64,000 bases of DNA from Aphanomyces cochlioides. Its lineage: Eukaryota > Oomycota > Saprolegniomycetes > Saprolegniales > Verrucalvaceae. Shown here piece by piece: positions 1 to 11,500 of the stretch (its first letter is position 1; every line of letters begins with the position of its first letter). The position numbers and the translations under genes are program-made. The DNA is taken from NCBI GenBank assembly GCA_019828595.1, contig JAHQRK010000004.1:1860001-1924000 (forward strand). The letters are read 5' to 3'. The notes below the pieces were generated by a model. The model saw only the letters and a list, made by a program, of their open reading frames with translations. It searched no databases and had not been told where the DNA came from.

Positions 1-529
1 GTAATTTGTTCACCAGAATGACTCCACATGCTTGGTCGCTCGCAAATGAGAAGAATGACAGCGGTATGAGGGCGAGCAAATCAAGAGGAAACTGGTACGA
101 ATGAATATATCGTCGTTGCGTACTGGTAGAGTTTCGAACGAGGTCGCCTGCTACATAATAGCCTGTGTGCAGCTGTACGTAAATGTCAATCGCAAAGAAG
201 ATCTCGAACGACATCAATGCATTTGTGAGCCACGTTTCGTGGCAAATATCTGGGTTGATCACATTGAAACATAAGAGCATGGGCACAACCCACGAGTCGT
301 ACAGAACGATGGCAAGTAACCAAGCGTTCCATATTGATATGCCGTTCGAGTCTGGGTCAATTGTTCTTGTTTTCTGTCGTGTGATTTCCCAAGACAGTGC
401 ACCATGTTCGAGCATGAAGCTGCTAAAACTATCATGATCTAGTGACCGTCGCATTCGAAATCTGGTTCGAGCAGTGCTGGGAAACAGTGATGGCAGCGCC
501 GCCGGCTGCACACTTGGCCTTGACCCCAT
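1..529 (-). CDS. Voltage/cyclic-nucleotide-gated type cation channel, N-terminal part (runs off window start)
   Basis: The reverse strand is open without a stop from an ATG at 527-529 to position 1, about 176 codons. The visible product has a polar N-terminus of about 60 residues and then a hydrophobic helix (around WNAWLLAIVLYDSWVVP) that fits S1 of a six-helix channel. Next come S2-like (LMSFEIFFAIDIYVQ) and S3-like (FPLDLLALIPLSFF) segments. The segment order and motifs (HTGYY, GDLVR, FPLD, ALIPLSF) match the first repeat of the large channel gene at 5562-12926, so the two are clearly paralogous. S4-S6, the pore and any cyclic-nucleotide-binding domain lie outside the window, so it cannot be said whether this gene also has four repeats. 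The start is the first ATG in this frame, and no intron was seen in the visible part. It is transcribed divergently from eIF5B. Confidence 0.8.
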   Translation of the reverse strand, partial: MGSRPSVQPAALPSLFPSTARTRFRMRRSLDHDSFSSFMLEHGALSWEITRQKTRTIDPDSNGISIWNAWLLAIVLYDSWVVPMLLCFNVINPDICHETWLTNALMSFEIFFAIDIYVQLHTGYYVAGDLVRNSTSTQRRYIHSYQFPLDLLALIPLSFFSFASDQACGVILVNKL

Positions 530-896
530 CGTTTCACGCTCAGTTGTTACATGCTGAAACGACACCAAGCCGTTTCGCATAAATTTTATTGACAGACTGT
601 TTTGCATTGAAACATCTCATGGATTACTGCTTTCGATCAATCCAAGAGCATCTTACTGCGCTATTGACAGAGCTTCGGTCGACAAGATCGTGCGATTCCC
701 GAAGGATCTGAGGGATCTTGGCCCTGTCCAAATCCAAGTAGAAATGTCACGCTTACTTTAATCAAGTAATTTTAAATCCATTGATAAAAAAATTTCATTG
801 GCTGGAATTTCCGCTATAGCCAATCACTCGCATTTTTCAAAAGCTTGGACTGCGGAGTCCGTCAGAGAACATCACCGTCTCAACACTTGTCGCTCA
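530..896. promoter_or_regulatory. Divergent intergenic region between channel gene and eIF5B
   Basis: This 367-bp gap separates the ATG of the channel gene (leftwards) from the eIF5B ATG (rightwards). The right half is AT-rich (about 740-800), and a CCAAT box (GCCAATCACT) lies at about 819-828, some 70 bp before the eIF5B start, which is typical of promoters in this window. No RNA gene or further ORF is supported here. Confidence 0.5.
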
Positions 897-3800
897 ATGC
901 CGCCGAAGAAAGGAAAGAAAGCGCCGACCACCAAGAAGGCAGCTAGTGGAGGTGACGACGATTGGGACGACGTCTTGAATGAATTGGCGACGTCTACTCC
1001 TGCCTCTGCGCCTCCTCCAGCCGCTTCTGCTGGTGTAGAGCAACTGGTGGCTGAAAAAACGGAAAGTTCCGTCGGCGATGCCGTTGCCGCGGCATTGGCC
1101 AGTATGGGCATCAGTGCAGACTCTGCCGCGGATAAGAAGAAGAAGAAGGACAAGAAGAAGAAGAAGGATGGCGACAAGGCTGAGTCTGCACCTGCTGCAG
1201 CTGCAGCACCCGCTCCTGGTCCAAAGAAACCTCTCTCTGCTGCTGCCAAGGCGTTGCTTGAACGCCAGGCCGCTCAAAAAGCAGAGGAAGAGCGCTTGAA
1301 GAAAATTCAAGAGGAAGAAGAACGCAAATTTCGCGAAGCAGAAGAAGCGCGTCTCGAAGCGATTCGCAAAAAGGAAGAAACCGCTGAGCGCAAGCGACAA
1401 GCCAAGAAGGCTAAGATTGAAGCGCAAAAGGCTGAAGGAACTTACATGACCAAGGCGCAGAAGGAAAAGGCTAAGCGTGCACAAGCCGCTTTGGAAGCCA
1501 TGAAAGCCCAAGGTCTCATTGACATTGCCGCTGAAGGAGCCGTCAAGCCCAAGGTTACATATGAAAACAAAAAGAAAACACCGAAAAAGACTGAAGAGGT
1601 TGAAGAAAAACAAGTCAAGAAGGAAGAAGAGGAAACCAAGGATGAAGCCCCTGACGATTGGGACGCCGAGAGCGAAAAGGCTGCCGAGGAAGAGGATGCT
1701 CCAGATGATTGGGATGCTGAAGAATGGGATGACTCTGCGCTCTTGGATAAGATCGGACAAAAGGTCAAGGAAGAAGAAGACGACGAGGTGGAAGATTTGA
1801 TTGAACTTGAACGACGCCAAGAAGAAGAACGCTTGCGCCAGGCCGGTTTGGCCTTGGCTAAACGCCAAGCCGAACAAGAAGCCGAAGCCGCCAAGTTGGA
1901 AGAAGAGGAACGCAACCGATCCAAGTTGCGTCAGGAAGAAGAGCGCAAAAAGCGTGAAGCGGCCGAACGCCGTCAACAACGTGACGAAGCAGCACGTGCT
2001 GCAGCTTCTTTGGACAACTTGCGCTCCCCAATCTGTTGTATCATGGGCCACGTCGATACTGGCAAGACCAAGTTGCTCGATAACATTCGTAAGACGAATG
2101 TCCAAAACAACGAAGCAGGTGGTATCACGCAGCAAATTGGTGCTACTTTCTTCCCAGTTGAAGCAATTAAACAAAAGACCGAAGAGCTGCGCAAGACAAT
2201 GCATTTTGACTTCAAGCTACCAGGTCTTTTGGTGATTGACACGCCAGGGCACGAAAGTTTTACAAACTTGCGATCGCGTGGCTCTTCCCTATGTGATATT
2301 GCCATTCTTGTCGTCGATATCATGCACGGGCTTGAGCCCCAAACGCTTGAATCGATTCGCTTGCTCCGTGGGAAGCGCGCGCCATTTGTCGTGGCACTCA
2401 ACAAGATTGATCGTTGCTACAGCTGGAAGACTTGCCCAGACATGCCATTCCTCGAAGCATTCAAGCTCCAAAATGAACATGTCCAACGCGAATTTGAAGA
2501 TCGTGCCGCACAAATCAAGGTCCAATTCGCTGAGCAAAAGCTCAACGCTGAATTGTACTACCGCAACGACGATCTTGGCCGCACGATTTCGCTCATTCCA
2601 ACATCTGCTATTTCTGGCGAGGGTGTGCCGGATTTGCTCGGTATGCTTGTCCGTCTTACCCAAGAACGGATGGCCAAGTCCCTTGCATTTGTCGACATTT
2701 TGCAGTGCACGGTTCTTGAAGTCAAGGTCATTGAAGGTTTGGGTACCACGATCGATACTATTTTGGTCAATGGTTCGCTCAGCGAAGGACAGACTATAGT
2801 TGTGTGTACGCTCGACGGGCCTGTTGTGACAACAATTCGTTCGCTTTTGACTCCTCATCCCATGAAGGAAATCCGCGTCAAGGGTGAATACATGCACCAT
2901 CAAACGATTCAAGCTGCTATGGGTGTCAAGATTTGTGCCCAAGGTCTTGAAAAGGCTGTGGCCGGTACTGCTGTCCACGTCGTCGGTCCTGACGATGATG
3001 TGAATGAACTCAAGGACGCCGTCATGGCTGATTTGTCCAACATCATGGACAGTGTCCAAGCCACAAAGCGTGGTGTGATGGTCCAAGCTTCGACACTTGG
3101 TGCTTTGGAAGCTTTGCTCGAATTTTTGCGCAACGGCTGCGACCCCCCAATTCCAGTCTCGTGCGTCAACATTGGGCCCGTGCACAAGAAAGATGTGACG
3201 CGTGCCAGTGTGCAGCTTGAACACCAAAAGGAATTCGCCACCATTTTGGCTTTTGATGTTAAAGTCCAGAACGACGCTACAGAATTGGCCAACGATTTGG
3301 GCGTGCGTATTTTCACGGCGGACATCATCTACCACTTGTTTGACCAGTTCACAGCGTACATGGACAACATTCGTCAACTCCGCCGAGAACAATTTGCTGA
3401 TGTTGCTGTTTTCCCCGTCGTGCTCAAGATTATCCCCACATTCATTTTCAACAAGAAGGACCCGATCATTCTTGGTGTCGACGTCGAAGAGGGTATTCTC
3501 AAAGTGGGCACACCGATTGTCGCAATAAACAACGGCACGTTGGTCTCTGTGGGCCGTGTTGCGTCCATCGAGAAGGACAACAAGAACGTTGAAATTGCAA
3601 AGAAGGGCTCGAATGTCGCCGTGAAAATTGAAAGTGACAGCAACGTTACGTACGGCCGACACTTCGACCACCAACATAAGCTCTACTCGCATCTGAGTCG
3701 CGCAAGTATTGATGCACTCAAGGAAAACTTCAAGGACGACTTGGCCAAGGACGACTGGCGGTTGGTCATCAAGCTCAAGGGCGTCTTTGGTATTATCTAA
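897..3800 (+). CDS. EIF5B: Eukaryotic translation initiation factor 5B (IF2-type GTPase)
   Basis: A single-exon gene for 967 residues. The frame is open further upstream, but the first ATG is at 897 (protein begins MPPKKGKK). The first 370 or so residues are the low-complexity Lys/Glu/Ala-rich extension typical of eIF5B. The GTPase domain then shows G1 (GHVDTGKTK), G3 (DTPGH) and G4 (NKID), followed by the beta-barrel domains and the C-terminal domain that contacts eIF1A. It ends in KGVFGII. eIF5B is the ribosome-dependent GTPase that joins the 60S subunit to the 48S complex in the cytoplasm. The length is close to that of other eIF5B proteins. Family and function follow from conserved motifs; the long antisense ORFs in this stretch are shadows of the repetitive codons. 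Confidence 0.97.
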   Translation: MPPKKGKKAPTTKKAASGGDDDWDDVLNELATSTPASAPPPAASAGVEQLVAEKTESSVGDAVAAALASMGISADSAADKKKKKDKKKKKDGDKAESAPAAAAAPAPGPKKPLSAAAKALLERQAAQKAEEERLKKIQEEEERKFREAEEARLEAIRKKEETAERKRQAKKAKIEAQKAEGTYMTKAQKEKAKRAQAALEAMKAQGLIDIAAEGAVKPKVTYENKKKTPKKTEEVEEKQVKKEEEETKDEAPDDWDAESEKAAEEEDAPDDWDAEEWDDSALLDKIGQKVKEEEDDEVEDLIELERRQEEERLRQAGLALAKRQAEQEAEAAKLEEEERNRSKLRQEEERKKREAAERRQQRDEAARAAASLDNLRSPICCIMGHVDTGKTKLLDNIRKTNVQNNEAGGITQQIGATFFPVEAIKQKTEELRKTMHFDFKLPGLLVIDTPGHESFTNLRSRGSSLCDIAILVVDIMHGLEPQTLESIRLLRGKRAPFVVALNKIDRCYSWKTCPDMPFLEAFKLQNEHVQREFEDRAAQIKVQFAEQKLNAELYYRNDDLGRTISLIPTSAISGEGVPDLLGMLVRLTQERMAKSLAFVDILQCTVLEVKVIEGLGTTIDTILVNGSLSEGQTIVVCTLDGPVVTTIRSLLTPHPMKEIRVKGEYMHHQTIQAAMGVKICAQGLEKAVAGTAVHVVGPDDDVNELKDAVMADLSNIMDSVQATKRGVMVQASTLGALEALLEFLRNGCDPPIPVSCVNIGPVHKKDVTRASVQLEHQKEFATILAFDVKVQNDATELANDLGVRIFTADIIYHLFDQFTAYMDNIRQLRREQFADVAVFPVVLKIIPTFIFNKKDPIILGVDVEEGILKVGTPIVAINNGTLVSVGRVASIEKDNKNVEIAKKGSNVAVKIESDSNVTYGRHFDHQHKLYSHLSRASIDALKENFKDDLAKDDWRLVIKLKGVFGII

Positions 3801-3879
3801 TAATCCGACGAGATAAATCAAATACAACCATGGAAAATGTGCATGTTCAAGCTGCGCAATAGCTATTCAGGTCGATATC

Positions 3880-4953
3880 CTAATTGTCTGCATGGTACGT
3901 GTCCATGTCATTGTCCAAATCTTCGGCCGAGGCATTGTTGCGGTTGCCTCCTCGGCCACGGCGTCCGCGACGACCGTTTCTTCGGCCCCTACATAGTCAA
4001 ATGAGGATTAGTTGGCCGACATGAATCGTACTCGAACGTGACGTTGAACTTGGGCTCGTCATTGTCGTCGAGCGCAGTGCCGAAGACACCCTTTCGCACG
4101 TTTTTGCTGTCGTTGTTGTTGCTGCTGTTGTTACGCTGGGGCGCATTGCTACGCGCTTGATTGCTAGCGCTTGTGCCATCATCAAGAGTGATTTTCATCG
4201 CTTGATCGTCCAACAACCGCCCTACAAACATTTAGCATTTGACGTATCGGGCTTAGCTTACCATCGTAGCGCTTGATCGCTTGCTCGGCGTCGCTTCGGC
4301 GAGTGAACCACACTCGAGCCAAACCCTAATGCCATACGCAGCGACGCTTGTTAACAATGCTCTCAATAGCGGAGGTGGAAGACAAAATGGCAAAATAGTA
4401 CACACGTTGCTTCAAAGGCATGGAACGGCGTGCTTCCGAGAAATGCAAATCATATTCACCTTGGAGCGACCGGATCTGTCGTACACAATTTCCGCCTTGT
4501 TGACTTTGCCAACAGTGCCAAACAATTCCTTGAGATCATCTTCCAAAACGTCGAATTTCAAATTTTGGACGAAGATCTTGTGGCCCGCATCGTCGTTCAC
4601 GCGGCCGCCCAATCGGGACAAAATCGAGGCTACAATACGTTCTTACGTGGAATCTTGGGCTGGGACCAAACCGACCTCGCTTTCCAGACTTGTTTCCAGA
4701 TCCTTCTCCCATATCGTCATCTCCATCATTCTACCATGAGGCTTGTAAAGAGGGGGGGGCTGAAACCCAAGGCTACCTTGCGAGAATATGGTTCCGCATT
4801 GTGGCGACCACGGCCCGCATTGGCGCGGTTCTTACGAACTGGTCCACCGCCACCACCACTGCGGCCTTCGCGGGCTCCACCACGCGTGGTCTTTTTCTTT
4901 TCAATCAAGTCATCAAGACTCATATCGAGGGAGTTCAAGAGCGAGGAAGACAT
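3880..4953 (-). CDS. THOC4: ALY/REF (THOC4)-like mRNA export adaptor, RRM protein
   Basis: Six exons by eye: 4953-4777, 4741-4672, 4629-4460, 4325-4262, 4221-4032 and 3988-3880. They sum to 780 nt, or 259 residues. The N-terminus has the REF-type box (DMSLDDLI) followed by an Arg/Gly-rich tract (GRSGGGGGPVRKNRANAGRG). The middle is one RRM with RNP2 (IFVQNL) and the conserved YDRSGRSKG/LARVWFTRR junction across an intron. The C-terminus has RGRRGRGG and then the REF2 box (SAEDLDNDMDTYHA), which binds UAP56/Sub2. These three parts in this order are diagnostic of Yra1/ALYREF, the TREX adaptor linking transcription to mRNA export. The joins around 4630-4777 are the least certain: a G8 run sits at about 4752-4759 in the first intron and the second intron (42 nt) has a weak donor. 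Confidence 0.88.
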
Positions 4954-5561
4954 GTTCTCGTCGTGTGCACGGAAGAGCAAGAATGACGAATCTTTCCCAA
5001 CCACAGACCAGATAGCCGCATCCGGATAAATACGAATTTCGAATGAAATCATCCGGATACGTGGGGTGCCGGTTGGCAAGTCGGGGGTTAAGGGTTTTTA
5101 TGGAGGGGTTTCGGTTCTCAACATCACACTGGAGCTTCAACTCTCGTTGAGAAGTCACAGCCCTCCGCGCCATGAGGCTCAATGCACTCGCGTTAACATG
5201 GTTTTCATCAGGTGAAGTGGTTAAAATTGAGGCCACCCGTCGAATTGACGGCCATGCATTTCAAAATATTGTTTGGGGGTGAACTTACTTGAGCAATAGT
5301 GGCTCATCAGGTCGCTCATCGCAGGTCTTGCTCAAATCATTTCCATTTCCAAATTTTGTGGGGGATGATTGAGGTGACCAGGCGTGTTTGATACCTTTGC
5401 TCCTCTGTCCACTCCTGCGACAGGCGCGCCCCACTGGCGTAAACTCTCGGGATACACCTGTACCTCTCAGCCCGACAAAGATTTGCCTCGTGAGAAGAAT
5501 GACCACAAAATTTTCTGTTATGTGCCTTAATGGCACTGTTAAATCAGCAATAGTGAAACTA
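4954..5561. promoter_or_regulatory. Intergenic region upstream of ALY/REF gene, with two ATCCGGAT motifs
   Basis: This gap of about 600 bp lies between the start of the ALY/REF gene and the 3' end of the large channel gene. The palindrome ATCCGGAT occurs twice, at 5020-5027 and 5051-5058, about 70-100 bp upstream of the ALY/REF ATG. The rest holds only short overlapping ORFs without recognisable features. It presumably contains the ALY/REF promoter and the 3' UTR of the channel gene. Confidence 0.45.
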
Positions 5562-8500
5562 TCATCTAAACGCTAGCTCTCTTGTGGGCTCTCGATGAAC
5601 AGAAGTTTTGGTTTCAGCAAAACTTTCCCCAAGTAGAGACGTATCTAACTTGTAGAGCTCCGCAGATCGGACCCGATCAAGGTGAGAGCGCAGATCATCC
5701 GAAGAATGAACTTCAATGGAGCAGGGGCTGCAGTAATTTGCTTGGCATTCACTGCAAAGCACACATGCCAAACGCTTCAGGCATTTTTCGCATGTGATCA
5801 TTGATCGCCGTCGGTTGACTGGGGACGGGGCTTTGGATTGCTCAAACTTCTTGATGGCATGCGAACTCATGAGGAGTTTCAGGAAAGGGCCAAATAGACT
5901 CAAACATTTTTCAGCCGGCATGGGTGTGAAATGAACCAGGCTGGAGGCTCGCTCCTCAATTGTAATTCGCACCAACTCTTCCGACGAGTCGTTCAAGCAC
6001 ATTTCTGGATAGGCAACGTTCTCGACCACGTCTCGTGCGATGGCCAAAGCTTCAGCAAATCTAGTCGGAATTAGAATACTCACTGTGATGTCGAGGGCAC
6101 CTTGCCTGCCCCTGCAAAGCTGCAATGAAATTGTCTGCCGAGATTGAGAGCAAATCGCAAGCACGTGTTGCCATCACAGAACACGGACACATGGATGCTC
6201 CCAAAAATCCTTCTTCACCAAAATATTGTCCTTCCGTGTACCTAAAGCAGTCTATTCAAACAAACGAACTTTCAAGTAGTTGACCTTGATATTGATACAC
6301 CAGGCATGGTCGAGCGGGAAATGAGCTCGCCTTTGGAAACAAAGTACATTGTCTGTCCGATGTTTCCTTGTACAATGACAGATTCGCCCTTGGGGTACCC
6401 TAGACGCATTGATTGAGCTGAGTACACTAGAACGATCCAACCTTCAAAAATGACTCGTTCGGCAATACTTTGGACAATAATTTCATGGTCAGGCGCGTCC
6501 TTCGCAAGTGGACGTAAGAAACGCATGGTGAACCTTGAGATGCTCAGTCGAGCAATCTGAAGACTCGCTTGCGATCGAATTTTTGGCGGAAGTTGCTCAA
6601 TAATTGAATGGAATGCCACGCCTTGGTGGGCATTCCACCAAAAGGACATATATGCGTGAATTCGCCCATGGAGTGAGGCACTGAGCCGCTTCTCCACCAA
6701 ATACTCCATAATGTTCATTTGGTGGATCTGAAAGTCGACTTCATTTTGAATCAAGTATATGCACAACGTCGAGCCTTCGCCAATGACATACCCCATCAAA
6801 AATACGCCAAAGACCGACACAAGCAAGATAAATATGTACTGGATCATGGTATCAGGCTCGTACACGATACCTGCACCAGTGTACATAGTTGCTGAAAAGT
6901 ACATACAACGCAGTAAGCGATGCACAGCCAATTCGAACGTATCGTTGTCCAACTACGAGGCGTTATAAAAGACCATGAGAAATGAGACTTACCATAAACT
7001 CTTTTGTTGGTAGCGACGAATTCCAATACACGTCGAATCCGTCGACAAAAGTTAGCCCGAAATACATGCAGGCAGTCCAGAACGAGAGGATGAAATAGTA
7101 GAGCACGAGCAGCTTCAAACGATTCACTTCGTATGACATGCTGAAGCGATACACCTCATGAATCGTATGGTTCAGTTGGCGAAGCTTCAGGAGTCGGTTA
7201 AACCGAAGTAAAGCCGACCAATTGAAGAATGCACCAAGCAAGTAGTCAAGCGGAAGAACAGCAAATATGTCGACGATGACACTCGAGCGCTGTAGTGCGT
7301 CATCTTTGTCGTAAAACTCTCTCGCCTTTGTCGTTACGATGAGATTTCGCTTGAGCCACGCATCATATACAAATACGGAGTCGGTTATAATGTTGACCAC
7401 CTACGACAAGACGAGATTAACTCGCTTACAAGGCAAAGGACGTACGAGGAGGAGATAAAAGCCAGCCTGACCGAGGCCATGGTTGCCAAATGTAAGCATA
7501 TATGGCACACTCAATGCGACATACAATAGCGAAGCGCACAAGGCACCCAAGTAAATCCTGTACACTGGCGATTGAACTTCAACGTAGACGAAATTGTGTG
7601 CATAGCGCCTCCACCATGGCATTGCGGTGATGCGTATTTTTTCCAGGATAGCATTCATCGTGCCTGATTTCACCAGGTTACGCTTAGTGAAAGAGACGCT
7701 GTTGCGTCCAGAGCTGGAAGTGGTGCTGTGGAGCTTTGATCCATTTTCACTTCCTTCTAAGGGCATTATTTTCGTTGTCGTGAGCTTCTTCAGAAGGGGA
7801 GTAGGGGTGCTGGTCACTGCTTGCATTCGTACAGCATGTTCGTGAAAATGTCGTTGAATAATCTCCATGACTTTCTCTTTCCATTCAGGATGCCATTTGA
7901 AGACCGATTGCATGTGAGAAAGCGATAACGTGTACAGAGTACAAAAAGTCTTTGCTTGAATCGTGGCAGTGCGAGGCTTGCTGGAAAAGAGCGAGCGCTC
8001 ACCAAAGTAGGAACCATCCGAGATTTCATTTACTTTGACTCCAATTGGATTGTCACTTCGTCCTCCTTGTGGCATAACATACACACTGAGCGATCCCGAG
8101 AAAACAAAAAACATGTCTTGCCCTGCATCGCCTTGGCGAAAAATGATTTCTCCACGAGACACAAGCTGTTGTGTCATCCGACTGACCAAAACACGTGTGA
8201 TGTGGTCACTAGCAAATTCTTCTTGGAGAAAGGGCACACTTCGAAGCATTGGCTTGAGAAGAAACATGCGAATGTCTGTTGCGAGAGGTGGCGGCAAACT
8301 TTTGACGAGAATGTGCTCTTCGTGAATACTATGAAACAGTCGATAAAAGTAAAAATACTGAATCTTGGTCATCACGCCTTCAGAAAACACAAAGTAATCG
8401 AGCAGCTTCCGCACGTAGTTCAAATTACTGTAGAATTGACGACTGCTGCCGTCCATGACATTCACAATATCGAGCAAATGACCAACAACATACGCAAGGA

Positions 8501-11500
8501 GAAAAACGCCAAACGTTTGAACAACGACCTACGAAATACAATCAAGCCATAGGAGTCTTTGTAATGTTTGAATTGTTACCGTGAAAAAACATTCAAGCTC
8601 TGTTGTGGGATGGCGTCCAGGCAGAAATCCAAGCAGCATGCCAAGACCCCAGTAGAAAGCTTTGGTGAATTTGAGCACGTTCGACACATTACGATTGCTG
8701 AGAGCAATGTCGAGACCAGGAAGCCACTCGTTTTCACCAAATTGCTGGGTTTTAATCACACCAAGCAGAACGGATTCGTTGCTAGCGAAATTGTACCATG
8801 TGCAACCGATAAAATGAGAGAGGAGGTAGATATAGAAGACGAGCTTGAATATCCTGAGTTGAGTCATCATCGTAAAATATTGTCGTTCCAAGTGGGCAAG
8901 CTGGGACGATAGTTTAAATAGACGGAGGAGTTTGTTGATGTTCCAAGCCTCCGAGCGAGGGCTTGAGGTGAAGGCATTGATGAGATTTGTTGGAATAATG
9001 GCTAACACATCGATGAAAAAGTTCCATGAATACAAATAGCGCTTTCGAATGGCTTGAATATCCATGACCTAGGACAGCGATTCATTACAATTGCATGCAC
9101 GAGCTCGCGTACTTTATTGCCAAACAGGTAGAACCCCGTGCGTGTTTTCAAGTAGATATCGATCAAGAAGCAAATCTCAAGAAATATGGAAAAGCCATCT
9201 GCGGCAGCAATGCCACTTTTCGAGAACCCAAATGCCATATAAAACGGAACTGAAATGCTCTGATACGTGATGCCAAAGAAAAGAAATGTTTCCCAAAGCA
9301 CAGATGCGGTCGAGTCGGGGTTGACTGCCGTTCCCGATTTAGATTCGACGAGTTTGAGCAATGTTCCATGTGCATCATGGCGCACGTGTTTGGTTGTCTT
9401 GAGTAGATTTTCTGAAAATTTGGAGTAAATCAAGTGAATGTTGACGATGGTTTCACGTGAGATAGTTGCAACGACACACGAGCTGCGTGCAATTGCGTTC
9501 TCTTTGTGAGCACAGACGTCGACATCAAATTGCAGAGTTGAGACCCCAAAAATATCTCCTATTTCAATCATGTCAAACTCGACATTCCAGTAGAGCTCAG
9601 TACCTGGAAGCATGTTGTGCAAATGCGAGGTATCTCTCGCTGACGTGTAGGTTGACACGTTACCTTGCAGAAGAACGTATAAAAGGTCGCCTTCATCGCC
9701 AACATGGTAGATCATTTCACTCTGACCATACAATTGAATCGTTATGTTGTCCAAGAGCATATTTTTCAATCGATCAAGGACTCCAGCAATGTGATCCATG
9801 TGGGCGAGCTTGTCCAACACAGTGCCGCAAATGTGCCCATAAATGTCTCGTTGGATTGTGTTGGGAAGCTCACTCACGAGCTCGTTGAGATCCGCCCCAC
9901 GATGTGCACTCCATGAAAAATCAAGAAAGGAAAGGACTCGCCTGTGGAGATTAGCAGGAGCCTTTTGTTTCTTGAGAAAATGGAGTATTCTGGATCTGGT
10001 GGTCAGGAATTCCATCTGCTCGACAGCTGACGCAGTCACGCGCTTTTGCATCTCGTCGATGATGTACGAAACCAACAGGACACCGAAAAGATAGAGTCCA
10101 AACGCTAGGAGATATTCGCCAACGGTGTTGGGTTCGAATGGCAACCCCAAGTTGGTGATGCACACGGCTCCATATTGAAATGCCCGAGCATACAAACGAA
10201 ATAGCGTCGCAGAGATTTCATGTGAATCGGGCGGTATCATGGATCCATCGGTACGCAGATAGCCCACTAGAACAGAGTCATTCACGACAGGGGTCAAATG
10301 TAGGCTTTCAGGCGGAAGCCAGCCAAACTCATCATGACCATAGCCTGCCACATACGTATATGCTTGAGCCATGCAGCCGGCAATGTGATAGGAGAGGAAA
10401 AGATACAAACCGAGCAAAATCATACGTCGTCGACTCGTCAAGTGCGTAAACATGGCAACTTCTTCAAGCTCGATATGATATTGACACAACCTCAGCAGGC
10501 GGATTAATCGCAAAGATGCACTGGCTGACGGGTAAAACCACCACCACGGGAAAACACAAATGAAATCAAATGTAAATCCTGAACAAAAGTAATGCATTGC
10601 ACATTTTCGTGTGTCGATAATTTGCTCGGCCTCTTTCACGTACGACAGATTAAACTTGCCATAGATATCGGCCCAAAGGATGAGATCTGCAACCGTATTC
10701 AAGAGCACGATCGCTGTGGGATACCCGATGAGCTCAAATGCGCACAGGAATGGTGCCACAACGAGATTGTACAACGTAACGAGCTAGCGAAAATTTGTCA
10801 ATCCTCTCAATTACAAGGGTCAATACCATAACAGCGAGGAGCCACTTGAATCGGTATCGAGCCTTTCGATCGAGTGCTTTGTGTAGTAATAGTTTGGACC
10901 ACCACGACGACTGCATGGAAGCAGAGAGAGTATTGTTTGCAAGTGTGGCTAGCCCTTGCTGTTCGCCATCATCGATAACTTGTGTCTTAGCCCCTTGGAT
11001 ATCTTCTTTGAAGTACAAGGACCGGCTACCAACTCGATTTGGAACGTCCAAATAAAGTAAACTAGCCCGTCGTTGAGTTTCTTCTGTTGGGTCCTTGGGG
11101 GGATTTGCCATCTTCTCAGTCGTTTTGGCAACTCGCTCAAGAATGATTGCCTCGACGTCAGGATATGCGTTCAAGACACGCGTGATGTGGACACGACCAA
11201 GTCGATGGAGTATGCAAAACGTGGCTGTAGTTACTACAACATAAAAATACGTAAAGTGAGAAGTACGATCGTAATTTACCATCCGCCGTCCGGACTTGGT
11301 TCATAAAGAGTGATAGTTCACCAAAGAAGTCGCCTTTGCGAAGCTCGCGCACCTATCAATCTATTAAAAAGGGAGCAAGAATGCACAGATTACCTTGACG
11401 CTATCGACGAGCACAGTTAAGACACCCGACTGAACAAAAAACATGTCTTCTCCATGGTCGCCCTCCCGACAGACAAAGTAATTCGTTGGATGCGATTGCG

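Noticed and set aside
872..3827. Long reverse-strand ORFs (up to 512 codons) opposite eIF5B
   Set aside because: They are shadows: the sense strand is an unmistakable eIF5B, and Lys/Glu-rich codon repeats leave the antisense frames open with low-complexity Phe/Leu/Ser-rich translations.
4740..4780. Frameshift in ALY/REF at the G8 homopolymer
   Set aside because: A one-base change is not needed: introns 4776-4742 and 4671-4630 keep the frame and give exons summing to a multiple of three, with the expected REF boxes.
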